A DNA stretch of 64,000 nt, from assembly GCA_014695295.1 (NCBI GenBank), contig JACJNY010000064.1:1-64000 (forward strand), in the 5' to 3' direction. The stretch comes from Microcoleus sp. FACHB-61 (GTDB lineage Bacteria > Cyanobacteriota > Cyanobacteriia > Cyanobacteriales > Microcoleaceae). The notes under the pieces were generated by a model that did no database searches, was not told the DNA's origin, and saw nothing but the letters and a program-made list of their open reading frames with translations. The position numbers were made by a program, and so were the translations under genes. Positions 26,518 to 35,541 of the stretch are shown piece by piece; the stretch's first letter is position 1, and every line of letters begins with the position of its first letter.

Positions 26518-28596
26518 TTAAAGGCCTGTTGGTGCGATCGGCTCAATGTCTGGGTCAAATCCTCCGACTTGATTTGTGCGAATTATCCACAAAAAATTTC
26601 CCTGTTTTAAGAGAATTTTGGCGATTTCATCTTGGGTGCGCCTGGGCAGCATTGTTCGGTAACTAATAGCAGCTTTTATCAGGTCCGCTATACCGGCAAA
26701 AAAGCTTTTTTTCACTTCAGAATCAATCCCCGCCAATCTCAAATTTTTGCGCCAATCTGGACGGACAATTCCGAGGGGCATTAATACTTTTTCTAAACTC
26801 TCTCCTAAAGCTACTAACTGGTGAAATCTTTGGGTTTGTGCGTCGGTGGGATGTGCTTTCAACCAGTCTTGAATCTGAGGATTTGACTCTATTTCGGAAG
26901 TGATTTTTTTAATTGTTGCGTAAATTGCCTGACTTGAATCTTGGACGCAAGAAGTTGCTGGCGTGACTAAACTTGCACCGGTGCCGTCTCCGCTGCGGTA
27001 GCGGGCCATCATGATATCTAGCTGCTGGTTTAATTCGGTTAAAGGCGACAAGGTGATCCCGCCAAAATCGTAGTCGCAACACACGCAATCTAATTTACAG
27101 ATGATATCGCAAACCGGGCGATCGCCCAACCAGCCGCGCTGCCAGTCTCCCATGTAGCTTTGCCATTTGCTGGAACCGGCAACAATTCCGTCGGGATTGT
27201 GCGCGTAAACTTGTTTGTATTCTATGTCAAAACGCAGTTCGCTGGTAAAGCGATCGCGCACCACTTTTGCTACTCCGAAAGCAAAATGTCCGGTGACAAT
27301 TCCCAGCGGTGCCCGTTCGCCTTTTTTGCCGCCGATACCGCCAAAACTGTGAATCACTATGCCGATATCTCCTTCTTGCCAAGGGGAGATAGAAGCGTTT
27401 TCTGTAGCATCATTTGGGGTTAACAATACTATTTTTGCGTTCCCTTTTTGTGCTGGTGTGTTTTGCCAATTCTTGCTGCTTAAATAAGCGAGAGATTTTT
27501 TCAGACCGAAATAGGTTTCATCTGGAATTAATTGGGCAATTTTGCGGGGTTCGATTGCCTGCACTACAAACATACTGTCTTCGTCTCTTTCGCCGTAAAT
27601 GTACCAGCCGTCAGGATTTAATGGCGATTTTTCTATCAGGTGATTGGTAGACCTCGCTACGCCATTTTTGTCTGGTTGTACTTGCGGAATCCGAATAATT
27701 TCGGCTGCGCCGTCAAATTGTCGAGATGTTTTGTTGAAATGCCGGACAATAAATTTGTCGCTGTCGGGTTCTTTTAGTTGCAAAATTGAGACGAAGGCGC
27801 ACAAACGTCCGATAATTTGTACTGGTTCGCGATCGATCGTGAGTTCATGGCGATCGCCGCTGCTATAATTAATCGCAATCACTGGCCTGCGCAGCATCAC
27901 AGTCACGCTGTCTTCGAGTCTGGTGCCTGCTAGAGTTTCTAAAGGGCCTACATTTCGCCAGCCGTTCAATCTATCTGGATGAATGTTGCCAGATTTTTTA
28001 CTATTTTTAGCCTGTTTTGTGAAGTTGATATCTTGCGTTACTGCGTGCGCAAAAAACTGTACTTCGCGATTTGTACTCCATTTCAAAAATGCTGTTTTGC
28101 CAATAAAGTTTTTATATTTTTTGGGTGCATTTATTACTTCAAAAAACACTGTACCGTAGGGCTGGCGCTGTTCGTGCGAGGGCAAAATTAAGCGCCCGTG
28201 CCAAAGAGCGATCGGCTTGTATAGATAGGCAACTGCTGCAGAATCTTCGCAGATTATCTCCGGCTCAATCGCTTCTGAAATACCGCTTCCTTCTCCAAAA
28301 ATAGCAGCCGTTAAATTGCCGTCACTTTCTACGAATTTGGGTTCTAAAAAAACCTTGTCAGGTTCTGAAATATTAGCGGGTGAATTGCCAGCCTTTCTTT
28401 TGAACGACAGTCTAAAAAAATGGCGGTTTGCCTCCAATTTCGCCTGCAACCAATTAAGGAAAATCCGAATAAAAATAAAAGCTGTTAGGCCGGAAATAAC
28501 AGCCAAAAGTATCAGCCCCAGAGTCAAAACCAATTGGTCTAAAGACTGACCGGAAAGTAAAATAATTGTGGGCCATATCAAAGAAAGTGCCGCCAT
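26518..28596 (-). CDS. Large membrane-anchored protein, possibly CAAX/Abi-annotated family
   Basis: This 692-residue protein has two N-terminal membrane helices (about 5-25 and 25-50) followed by a large domain with GWYIYGERDEDSMFVVQAIEPR, FGGIGGKKGERAPLGIVTGH, WQSYMGDWQRGWLGDRP and LVTPATSCVQDSSQAIYA. These segments recall a cyanobacterial family sometimes labelled a predicted Abi (CAAX) protease, but I see no EExxxR/FxxxH protease motifs, so that label is doubtful. It follows the gene at 28602 by 5 bases and is very likely in the same operon. The upstream protein may be its partner. Function unknown. Confidence 0.6.
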   Translation of the reverse strand: MAALSLIWPTIILLSGQSLDQLVLTLGLILLAVISGLTAFIFIRIFLNWLQAKLEANRHFFRLSFKRKAGNSPANISEPDKVFLEPKFVESDGNLTAAIFGEGSGISEAIEPEIICEDSAAVAYLYKPIALWHGRLILPSHEQRQPYGTVFFEVINAPKKYKNFIGKTAFLKWSTNREVQFFAHAVTQDINFTKQAKNSKKSGNIHPDRLNGWRNVGPLETLAGTRLEDSVTVMLRRPVIAINYSSGDRHELTIDREPVQIIGRLCAFVSILQLKEPDSDKFIVRHFNKTSRQFDGAAEIIRIPQVQPDKNGVARSTNHLIEKSPLNPDGWYIYGERDEDSMFVVQAIEPRKIAQLIPDETYFGLKKSLAYLSSKNWQNTPAQKGNAKIVLLTPNDATENASISPWQEGDIGIVIHSFGGIGGKKGERAPLGIVTGHFAFGVAKVVRDRFTSELRFDIEYKQVYAHNPDGIVAGSSKWQSYMGDWQRGWLGDRPVCDIICKLDCVCCDYDFGGITLSPLTELNQQLDIMMARYRSGDGTGASLVTPATSCVQDSSQAIYATIKKITSEIESNPQIQDWLKAHPTDAQTQRFHQLVALGESLEKVLMPLGIVRPDWRKNLRLAGIDSEVKKSFFAGIADLIKAAISYRTMLPRRTQDEIAKILLKQGNFLWIIRTNQVGGFDPDIEPIAPTGL

Positions 28597-28601
28597 AATA
28601 T

Positions 28602-29273
28602 CTAAAAACGAGTTTTAGGTTCGATCCAGTCTGTGCTGGCTTGACTGCCGAAAACTAGGGGTTTGTCCTCGGTGACAGCTACGGTTTGGCCGGTCATATC
28701 AACTGCACAAAGAGGCCAAGATCGATCGCCCAAATTGCCAGCGCGGAACAGAACTTGTCCGGGACAAACTTGACTCCAACCCAACAATACAGCATGAGTG
28801 TAAAGACTGCGAGCGGGAGCAACGGTATAAGTGTAATTATCATTTTTGTCCCAAATGACGCCGTAGTCGGACATATCGGAAGAGTTGAAAAGTGCTTCAA
28901 ATTCGCGGGCGAGAACCCGGGAACCGTCTTGATTCCAAGAAACAGGCACTAAAATGGCGATCGTCCCGGACATATCTGTGTCATCGCTACCATACATTCC
29001 GCTTTCCGCCAGCGGCGAAGCAGCCGCCACTGTTTGCAGTTCCCCGGTTTTGAGATTTTCCACAAACATGACGCTGCTAACCCGACACCGGGCGAATTCC
29101 GGCTGCACTTGCAACTCAATTCGACTGTAAGCCGCGTATTGGCCGTTAGTTGAAACGAGGGAAGGACTGCGATAGTAGCGGAGGCCTGTGCCGGCAGTTG
29201 AGCTCACTTTAGCATGAGTGGCACTAATCCATTCCCAAGGAACGGGATAAGGGCTATTTAAAGGGTCAGTCAT
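28602..29273 (-). CDS. Conserved protein of unknown function, operon partner
   Basis: This 223-residue protein is soluble, with no signal sequence. Its first 60 residues include the aromatic segment YPVPWEWISATHAKVSS and RYYRSPSLVSTNGQYAAYSRIEL, followed by VMFVENLKTGEL and DMSGTIAILVPVSWNQDGSRVLAREFEA. The beta-rich pattern with DGSRVLARE resembles one or two propeller-type blades, but no known domain is clear. The start is placed at 29273, where MTDPLN begins; 19 further upstream codons are unlike the rest. Its stop is 5 bases from the next start. Confidence 0.65.
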   Translation of the reverse strand: MTDPLNSPYPVPWEWISATHAKVSSTAGTGLRYYRSPSLVSTNGQYAAYSRIELQVQPEFARCRVSSVMFVENLKTGELQTVAAASPLAESGMYGSDDTDMSGTIAILVPVSWNQDGSRVLAREFEALFNSSDMSDYGVIWDKNDNYTYTVAPARSLYTHAVLLGWSQVCPGQVLFRAGNLGDRSWPLCAVDMTGQTVAVTEDKPLVFGSQASTDWIEPKTRF

Positions 29274-29590
29274 CGGTTTTTTTTCCAAAAGTTTTAGTGA
29301 ATTATCCAACAGATTCAGGCTTGCACGCAACGAAGTAGAAACCCGGTTTCAGCCTCAATGCTTCGCCACCAAACCCCAAATTTGTAGAAACCGGGTTTCT
29401 TTTTCAGCTTTTAGATTTGTCCTCCAATCTAAAATCTAAAATCGATCGGCAAAGGCGGCAAGGTCTGCTAACTTAATTTAGTTCGTTATACAACTTAACT
29501 CAAGTTTTATTAAAATCTCACAGGTAAGATAGTACCGAAATTAATATGGTATTTGACAATCCTCGGTCTGAAGACGCGAGGATTCTTGGA
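29274..29590. other. Spacer with CCGGGTTT repeats and TnpB element end
   Basis: It contains two GAAACCGGGTTTC-type copies (about 29338-29402) and, further right, the terminal hairpin of the TnpB element at 29558-29584. No gene is visible. Confidence 0.5.
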
Positions 29591-30890
29591 TCAATCAGTT
29601 GATTTGCTCGTTGATGCTGCCACCAACGAGTAGAGCTCGGTCTGTCCCCAAGCGTTAATTTCGGCGTGCCCCGCCGTATTTAAAGTGATTCCTGCTTGCT
29701 TCAACCCTTTAGCCAAAATATTGCGACCAGCATTGTGATCCCGATCCAATGTCGTACCGCAACCGCAAATATGGGTGCGAGTTGAAAGTGTTTTCAAGAC
29801 AGTATTGCCACAGCTTGAACAGTCTTGAGAAGTGTACTGAGGTGCAACAGCAATTACTGTTCTGTCGTACACTTTTCCAAAGTATTCTAACCATTGTGCA
29901 AATTGTGACCACGCTGCATCACTAATTGATTTGGCAAGCTTATGGTTTTTCACCATATTCCGCACCTGAAGATCTTCGTAGGCTACAAAATCGCTAGATT
30001 TTACCACGCACAACGCCGTCTTAATGGCGAAGTCTTTGCGCTGCCTGCTGACTTTCAGATGCTTTCTTCCTAACTTGTTGATCGCTTTTCTTCGATTGCT
30101 AGAACCTTTCTTCTTTCGAGAAATCCGCTTCTGCAATCTTTTCAAAGCTTTTTCACTTTTACGAAGATAGTGAGGGTTGGCAACCGTCTTACCATCGCTA
30201 TCAGTATAAAAGTGGTTCAATCCCACATCTATCCCAATAGATTTACCAGTGAGAATAGGCTCCTCTTTTTGCTCCACGTTAATACAGAATTGGGCATAGT
30301 AGCCGTCGGCACGACGCACAACTCTGATTCGTTTGATCTCGTCAGGCGCATAGAAATGCAAATCCCGATTACCGATCAACTTAAACTTCCCAGCAGCAAA
30401 ACCGTCTTTAAATGTCAAACATCTTTTGTCGGTAGAAAGTAGCCATCCTGACGTTTTGTATTCGACCGAACGAGTGTGTTTCTTGAACTGCGGGTATCCC
30501 TTTTTTCCTGGTTTCTTGGCTTTGCAATTAGCAAAAAAACGTTGGATAGCAAAAATGGCACGTTCGGCAGAAGCCTGACGTGCCATCGAATTAAGCTTAC
30601 CTGCCCATTCAAACTCTTTTGCCATAATGGCGCATTGTTTGTACAGGTCAACTAACTTAACCCCTTGATTCTCTGTCCAATACCTAAGAGTTTTATTTCG
30701 GACAAATTGAGCCGTCCTAATCATCTCGTCAATGACTCGGTATTGCTTCGCTTTGCCTTTCAACTTAAACTCTAATGTTATCATTCAAATATCTTACCGT
30801 ATTACGAAACACTATGTTTACAAAATGCGTATGTTTAATCATTCTTTACACTTTATAGAAACTAAAGCCGTCCTATAAGGACGGGGCTTT
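29555..30890 (-). mobile_element. TnpB-only IS200/IS605-type element
   Basis: The element carries only tnpB. At the 3' side of the gene a hairpin (29558-29565 AATCCTCG with 29577-29584 CGAGGATT) fits the right end of cyanobacterial IS605-type elements. At the 5' side another hairpin lies at 30864-30890 (AAAGCC...GTCCTATAAGGACGGGGCTTT). No tnpA lies within the element, so movement would need a TnpA from elsewhere. The exact ends are not proven. Confidence 0.6.
29591..30784 (-). CDS. tnpB: RNA-guided nuclease TnpB
   Basis: TnpB is the RuvC-type nuclease of IS200/IS605 elements, guided by an omega RNA made from the 3' end of its own transcript, and ancestral to Cas12. The three RuvC acids are visible: D186 in GIDVGL, E270 in YEDLQV and D349 in LDRDHNAGRNIL. 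A zinc finger has C322, C325, C340 and C342. At 397 residues with all catalytic residues it looks functional. The N-terminal part carries the DNA-binding wedge and helical region. The gene stands alone without tnpA. The guide RNA is expected to overlap its last about 100 bases and run to the right end. Confidence 0.94.
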   Translation of the reverse strand: MITLEFKLKGKAKQYRVIDEMIRTAQFVRNKTLRYWTENQGVKLVDLYKQCAIMAKEFEWAGKLNSMARQASAERAIFAIQRFFANCKAKKPGKKGYPQFKKHTRSVEYKTSGWLLSTDKRCLTFKDGFAAGKFKLIGNRDLHFYAPDEIKRIRVVRRADGYYAQFCINVEQKEEPILTGKSIGIDVGLNHFYTDSDGKTVANPHYLRKSEKALKRLQKRISRKKKGSSNRRKAINKLGRKHLKVSRQRKDFAIKTALCVVKSSDFVAYEDLQVRNMVKNHKLAKSISDAAWSQFAQWLEYFGKVYDRTVIAVAPQYTSQDCSSCGNTVLKTLSTRTHICGCGTTLDRDHNAGRNILAKGLKQAGITLNTAGHAEINAWGQTELYSLVAASTSKSTD

Positions 30891-31355
30891 AAACCCAATT
30901 TTTCTGGTAAACCGAGAGGGAGTTTGGCCTAATCACCTCATACTCTACTAAACTTTTCCTCAAGCGAATTATGGCGATTATATTGACAGACGCTCCGTTT
31001 TGTGCTATAAGGTCTAGATAAACCCAAAAACCAAAGCAATTTTTTTCGGGTTGGCAATTTTTTTCGGGTTTGTAAACCACGGTCGATTTAAAACTGACCA
31101 GCCTATAAAAAGGTCGAACGGGGTACCACGATTCGTTAAATTGGTTGAAAATAATCGTTAAACAATGGCTAAAAGCTTTAAAAAAAAGTTGTACTGACAA
31201 AAAATAGCGTGTTGCTCCACCTGAATTAACGGCAGTGGAAAAGTAGGAGGCGACTCATGCAGGTAGAAGCAGGAGTCAGACCAAGCAACGAAAATACTTA
31301 TAGTTGAACGGTGAAGCAAAGATAAAATTGAGCCAAGTTTTGTATAGCAGGAAAT
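30891..31355. other. Gene-free spacer upstream of the OmpA-like gene
   Basis: About 465 bp that include the promoter for the next gene. Reading frames here have no ribosome site or family resemblance. Nothing else is seen. Confidence 0.4.
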
Positions 31356-32288
31356 ATGACGCGATCTTTTAACCAAAAACCTTCAATCCCCCCGACTCGC
31401 GTTTCCAAGTCGCGGGGAAAAGGTTTGCTTGTGCTGTCGCTGATTTTTCGGCTGCTGCTGCTGGGAGTAGGCAGCGGTTTTGCCTGGGTTCTGGGGATGG
31501 CGATCGCTCAAATTTATCCCTCAGGCGCGACCGAGATGCCGCTGGCCGAAAGATTGCTGCGTCTAACTCAAAATGTGACCCCCAGCCCGAAACTCGCACC
31601 AGCAAAACAAATTCCGGCGATCCCGACACCAACCGCTACACCCACTCCCCAGTCCAAAGTCAGTCCTGCCCAGAGAGAGAAATTGCAGTCGGATTTGAGA
31701 CAGTTGCAGGGCGAGCTCAACGCGCTGATCGGCCGCACGGCGGCTTTGGAAAGTCAGTTGGGCAGCAGCCGCCCGACGGAAAGTTTGGAAAAGCGGTTGC
31801 AGTTGATGTCGGGGCAATTGGCGGGGCCGGAAACGGCGGCAAGTCCTGTTCCTGCTTTGCCCGCGATCGGCAGCAGCCCGAGTCTGAGCCCTGAAACTGT
31901 GAATGCGCAGCCACAGGCAGATAATCGGGTGTTGGCCGGCGATGGGCTGATGGTAACTCTGCCCAGCGATGTTTTGTTTGATACTGGCAGCATTTCTTTG
32001 CGCGCGGGAACAAGTGCGATTTTGGACAATTTGGTGGCGGAGTTGGGAAATTACGAGGGGGCAACTGTGCGGGTTGCGGGCCACACTGACGACGCGGGGG
32101 AAGCGGCGGACAATCGCAATGTGTCGTTGGCGCGGGCTCAGGCTGTGGTGCAGTATTTGTCGGGTGTGGTGGGCCAGAAGTATCATTGGGTGGCGATCGG
32201 CTATGGGGAAAGCCGCCCTTCGGTAGACAATAGTTCCGATACTAATCGGCAGCGCAACCGCCGCATTGAAGTGGCAATTAGTCCTTAG
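31356..32288 (+). CDS. OmpA-family peptidoglycan-binding protein
   Basis: This 310-residue protein has an N-terminal membrane helix (about 24-50) that probably anchors it. A Pro/Thr-rich linker (about 72-105) and a predicted coiled coil (about 105-160) follow. The OmpA-like domain at about residues 195-310 carries VLFDTGSISLRAGTSAIL, GHTDDAGEAADNRNVSLARAQAV and the final NRQRNRRIEVAI, the peptidoglycan-binding residues. It likely tethers the envelope or powers a motor complex; which one is not shown. AGGA precedes the start by 4 bases. Confidence 0.85.
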   Translation: MTRSFNQKPSIPPTRVSKSRGKGLLVLSLIFRLLLLGVGSGFAWVLGMAIAQIYPSGATEMPLAERLLRLTQNVTPSPKLAPAKQIPAIPTPTATPTPQSKVSPAQREKLQSDLRQLQGELNALIGRTAALESQLGSSRPTESLEKRLQLMSGQLAGPETAASPVPALPAIGSSPSLSPETVNAQPQADNRVLAGDGLMVTLPSDVLFDTGSISLRAGTSAILDNLVAELGNYEGATVRVAGHTDDAGEAADNRNVSLARAQAVVQYLSGVVGQKYHWVAIGYGESRPSVDNSSDTNRQRNRRIEVAISP

Positions 32289-32405
32289 TTTTTAGTCATC
32301 AGTAATCAGTAATCAGTCATTAGATTTATTGCATCAATCAAAGATTCATAGGGGAACCGCAGATGCCGCGCAGAGGGATTTCAAGATAGGATAGCGAAGG
32401 CCTAC

Positions 32406-32507
32406 TATAGCAATCCTAAATCATTTGTGAATTTCTTACTCCCTCCCCTTAGTAAGGGGAGGGTTGGGGTGGGGTAAAAAAATTACGACTCATGTAGGAT
32501 TGCTATA
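32406..32507. repeat. MITE-like repeat with GGGG-rich core
   Basis: Ends TATAGCAATCCTA and TAGGATTGCTATA are terminal inverted repeats. The core CCCTCCCCTTAGTAAGGGGAGGG is a palindrome-like element also found, in related form, inside cysS at 36361-36486. Length is 102 bp. Confidence 0.75.
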
Positions 32508-32675
32508 TTCAAGTCTAGGCTTTAGTTAAAAGTGGGAGATTAAGAACTCGCGAATGTTCATTTCGCTAGTTGTTAACCTCCCACTGCACTTTCAAGCATA
32601 TTATGCTGATGCCAATAGAAAGGATATAAATTAAATATTTGAATTCCCCTCCCTATTTCCCCATCTCCCCCGCTG

Positions 32676-33785
32676 TCAAGCCGAAGGTGTAAGAGGTGGC
32701 AAGCCTGAATTATTTTTAGCCTCATCTATTGCCTCTCGATGTTCGCTCCTAAGCTTTGGTTTTAAATACAAGTTCTCAATCAAAGCTGCCACTCCCGCAA
32801 ACCAAGGCGGCACAATCACAGCTCCGATAATTCCCAATACTTGAACGCCTCCCAAGACAGACAGCAATTGATATAAAGGATGCACCCCAACCGATGAACC
32901 AACCAGCAAAGGATCGAGCACGTAAGTCTCCAAATTCTGGATAATTACAAATAACAGCAATACCCACAAAAGTACCCAGCCACCTTTAGCTAATGCTACG
33001 ATTAATGCTGGTACTGCTCCCAACACTGGCCCGATGAAGGGAATCAAGTTGGTAACACCTGCGATCGCACCCAAGCCTAAAGCAAATTCCGGCATTCCCA
33101 AAATACTCAAACCTGTGGTAATAAATATGCCTAAAATGCCCGAAACTAACACTCGCCCGCGAATATAACTCCCCATTCTTTCACCGATTGGCGCTGCTTG
33201 TGCGGCTAATCTTGCATCCCAAGGTTTCGGGAAAAACTGCACCAAACTTTTAATTAATGTGTCGCTGTCCGCAACCATGTAACCTGAAATAAATAATGCT
33301 AAAACTAGGCTGAATACACCGCCTAGAATGCCTCTCGTTAAACTGTACGATCGCAAAACCAGTTGTTGGCTCGATCGAATCAGCCAATTAGTCAGCGATT
33401 GAGTGTCCACCAGACCCACCAAGGTTGGGGCATCGTCGGTCAACCGACTCAATACATTAGTTGCCAGAGTTCGCAAACTTTCGACATAAACTGGTAACTG
33501 CCGCAGTAGTAACTCTATTTGTTCGATGACCGTGGGGCCGATTAACACTACCGTCCCGCTAAATCCGCCGATGAGAGTTAAATAAACCATAATCACCGCC
33601 AGCCAGCGCGGAACCCGCATCGTTTGGGCCCAATTAACGATCGGGACGATCGAAGCAGCAAGCACGACTGATATCATCAGAATTACTAGCAGGCTGCGCA
33701 ATTGCCACAGCAGCACTAGCAGCAAGGACGATGCTACAATTAGCAGCAAGTTAGGTAAAGAAATGGTAATCCGCTGTTCTGACAT
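32676..33785 (-). CDS. AI-2E family transporter
   Basis: This 369-residue membrane protein belongs to the AI-2E/TqsA family (PF01594), whose members export or exchange small molecules; autoinducer export in other bacteria is known, the substrate here is not. Seven or eight helices are visible: about 10-35, 36-55 and 65-85 at the N-terminus, and four in the C-terminal half with NLIPFIGPVLGAVPALIVAL and GVHPLYQLLSVLGGVQVLG, the usual family signatures. It is divergent from the alpha/beta hydrolase gene with a 140-bp spacer. Confidence 0.88.
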   Translation of the reverse strand: MSEQRITISLPNLLLIVASSLLLVLLWQLRSLLVILMISVVLAASIVPIVNWAQTMRVPRWLAVIMVYLTLIGGFSGTVVLIGPTVIEQIELLLRQLPVYVESLRTLATNVLSRLTDDAPTLVGLVDTQSLTNWLIRSSQQLVLRSYSLTRGILGGVFSLVLALFISGYMVADSDTLIKSLVQFFPKPWDARLAAQAAPIGERMGSYIRGRVLVSGILGIFITTGLSILGMPEFALGLGAIAGVTNLIPFIGPVLGAVPALIVALAKGGWVLLWVLLLFVIIQNLETYVLDPLLVGSSVGVHPLYQLLSVLGGVQVLGIIGAVIVPPWFAGVAALIENLYLKPKLRSEHREAIDEAKNNSGLPPLTPSA

Positions 33786-33927
33786 AATTAATTAAAAAAA
33801 GTTTGTATTTGCGCTTATGCCCTCCCGCAGGGCGGGTTTATTTATCTTCTCAGTTACCAAATATATTTCGGGTCAAACCCGCTCCTACTCATATTATAAT
33901 AAAAAGTAACATAGGAAAAAAAATAAT

Positions 33928-34896
33928 ATGCAACCGCCATATTCAACCCAAGATTGCTCAACTATTTCGTCTATAAAATCACCAACGCTGTTTTACGAAT
34001 GGCAAAATTATCGCTGTGCTTATGAAGTTTATAACCCAACTACTGCGACAGAAGATAGCATCCCTTTGTTATTAATTCATCCGATAGGAGTTGGTTTGTC
34101 AAGAATCTTTTGGCAGAGATTTTGTGAGAGTTGGTACAAAGCAGGGAACAGTAATCCGATTTACAATCCCGACCTTTTGGGCTGCGGCGATTGCGAAATG
34201 CCGGCTGTGGCCTGCTATCCTGACGATTGGGCTGCACAGTTGCAGTATTTCTTGGAAACTGTAGTCAAAAAACCTGCGATCGTCCTCGTACAAGGTGCTT
34301 TACTATGTGTAGCCTTGGCTTTAGCAAAAATGCAGCAGGAAAGCGGCTCAAATTTAATTCGCGGCTTAGTTCTCGCGGGGCCTCCCGCTTGGGCGGTGAT
34401 GAACAAACATTCGACAGACAGACAGCAAAGAATAGTCTGGAATTTGTTAGGTTCTCCCTTGGGAAACGCTTTTTATCGCTACGCCAGACGCGCTGAATTT
34501 TTGCGCTCTTTTTCTGCGAAACAACTGTTTGGCGATGCTGCTAAAGTTGACAGCGAATGGTTGGATGCTTTGCAGGCTGGGGCGGCGAATCCTGACAGCC
34601 GTCACGCGGTTTTCTCGTTTTTAGCCGGGTTTTGGCGGCAGGATTATAGCGGTACGATTCAAAAGTTCGATCGGCCTGCACTCATTGTGATGGGAGAAAC
34701 AGCCTCAAGCATCAGTCAAGCGGGTAAGGAAGAGAAACCCGATGAAAGATTAGCACAATATTTGGCTAACTTTCCCAATGCGGAAGGTTTATTAATCCCG
34801 GGGCGCAACGTTTTACCCTACGAATCAACCGCAGAGTTTGTGGCGGCTGTTGCCGAATTTGTGGACAAGTTAAATAAAAATTCAATCTATTTCTGA
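33928..34896 (+). CDS. Alpha/beta-hydrolase fold protein lacking the nucleophile
   Basis: The 322-residue protein has the fold signature PLLLIHPIGVGLSRIFW (oxyanion His-Pro strand, about residues 45-61) and a YNPDLLGCGDC segment. Where the nucleophile elbow GxSxG should be, it reads VQGALLC (about 121-127), so the Ser is Ala and both flanking glycines differ. It therefore probably does not act as a Ser hydrolase and may be a binding or pseudo-enzyme. The upstream AGGA is at suitable distance. Cyanobacterial relatives with the same variant exist from memory, so this may be a family trait. Confidence 0.8.
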   Translation: MQPPYSTQDCSTISSIKSPTLFYEWQNYRCAYEVYNPTTATEDSIPLLLIHPIGVGLSRIFWQRFCESWYKAGNSNPIYNPDLLGCGDCEMPAVACYPDDWAAQLQYFLETVVKKPAIVLVQGALLCVALALAKMQQESGSNLIRGLVLAGPPAWAVMNKHSTDRQQRIVWNLLGSPLGNAFYRYARRAEFLRSFSAKQLFGDAAKVDSEWLDALQAGAANPDSRHAVFSFLAGFWRQDYSGTIQKFDRPALIVMGETASSISQAGKEEKPDERLAQYLANFPNAEGLLIPGRNVLPYESTAEFVAAVAEFVDKLNKNSIYF

Positions 34897-34924
34897 AGTT
34901 GTCGTCTAATAATAACTGACCCAG

Positions 34925-35209
34925 TTAATAGACCTCATCATGTGTCCCGATGTCGAGTAAAACAATGACTTCATTATTTGTTTCCGTATCCTCTTCAATC
35001 GAGAACACGATACGACAATCATAGCCGCAAGAGCAGGACTGAAGACCGTCGAGTTTGCCGCCTAGTTTGTGGGTACTTAGGCTTGGAAAAAATACATCTG
35101 CTTCCATTTGTTGAAGAGATTCTTCAATACGTTGCTGGATCTCAGGATTTCGTTTGACAAACTTGCGAAATGCTCGTTTGAATTTGGGAGTCAGAACCAG
35201 TTGTCTCAT
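34925..35209 (-). CDS. Type II toxin, RelE/YafQ family
   Basis: This 94-residue protein is a ribosome-dependent mRNA interferase candidate. It has the RelE-type LTPKFKRAFRKFVKRNPEIQQ start, THKLGGKLDGLQSCSCGYDCRIVF with the catalytic-region Arg, and ends in GTHDEVY, where the His matches the YafQ active-site His. The gene start overlaps the stop of the upstream antitoxin gene by 4 bases (35206-35209), the usual toxin-antitoxin coupling. The double Cys pair (SCSCGYDC) is unusual. Confidence 0.88.
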   Translation of the reverse strand: MRQLVLTPKFKRAFRKFVKRNPEIQQRIEESLQQMEADVFFPSLSTHKLGGKLDGLQSCSCGYDCRIVFSIEEDTETNNEVIVLLDIGTHDEVY

Positions 35210-35433
35210 GCTTCCGGCTCGTCCAAAGACTGGCGTAATGTTGCAATAACATCCTCGGCTGACTGGTGTCGAAATTTGCCTGTACGGAAATCAGCTAAGG
35301 TTTGTTGGGCATCAGCAGCTATTTCCGCGCGGACACTCTCGCGGTGACGGTTTTGCAGGATTTTGATCAGCATTTCCTGCTGTTCGTAGGACAGTTGTAA
35401 AGCATTTTCTAGCACTTGGTCGAGGGTATTCAT
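35206..35433 (-). CDS. Antitoxin of the RelE/YafQ pair
   Basis: This 75-residue protein precedes the toxin and overlaps it by 4 bases. It has a helical N-terminus (MNTLDQVLENALQLSYEQQEMLIKIL) and an acidic C-terminus (SAEDVIATLRQSLDEPEA) that would bind the toxin. The family is like small cyanobacterial antitoxins without a strong named DNA-binding domain. Autoregulation of the operon is inferred. Confidence 0.82.
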   Translation of the reverse strand: MNTLDQVLENALQLSYEQQEMLIKILQNRHRESVRAEIAADAQQTLADFRTGKFRHQSAEDVIATLRQSLDEPEA

Positions 35434-35541
35434 AGAGTTAGGCTATTAGCTCTAAGGTTGAACAAATTGCGAATTTGAGTAAATTGTATCGCTTATTCTA
35501 AGACTAGGCTAACAAAAAAATGTACTAAACTCGGTTTTGTC

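Noticed and set aside
30889-31200. 103-codon minus-strand frame between the TnpB element and the OmpA-like gene
   Set aside because: Low-complexity, no start signal, no family, and it overlaps the TnpB element end.
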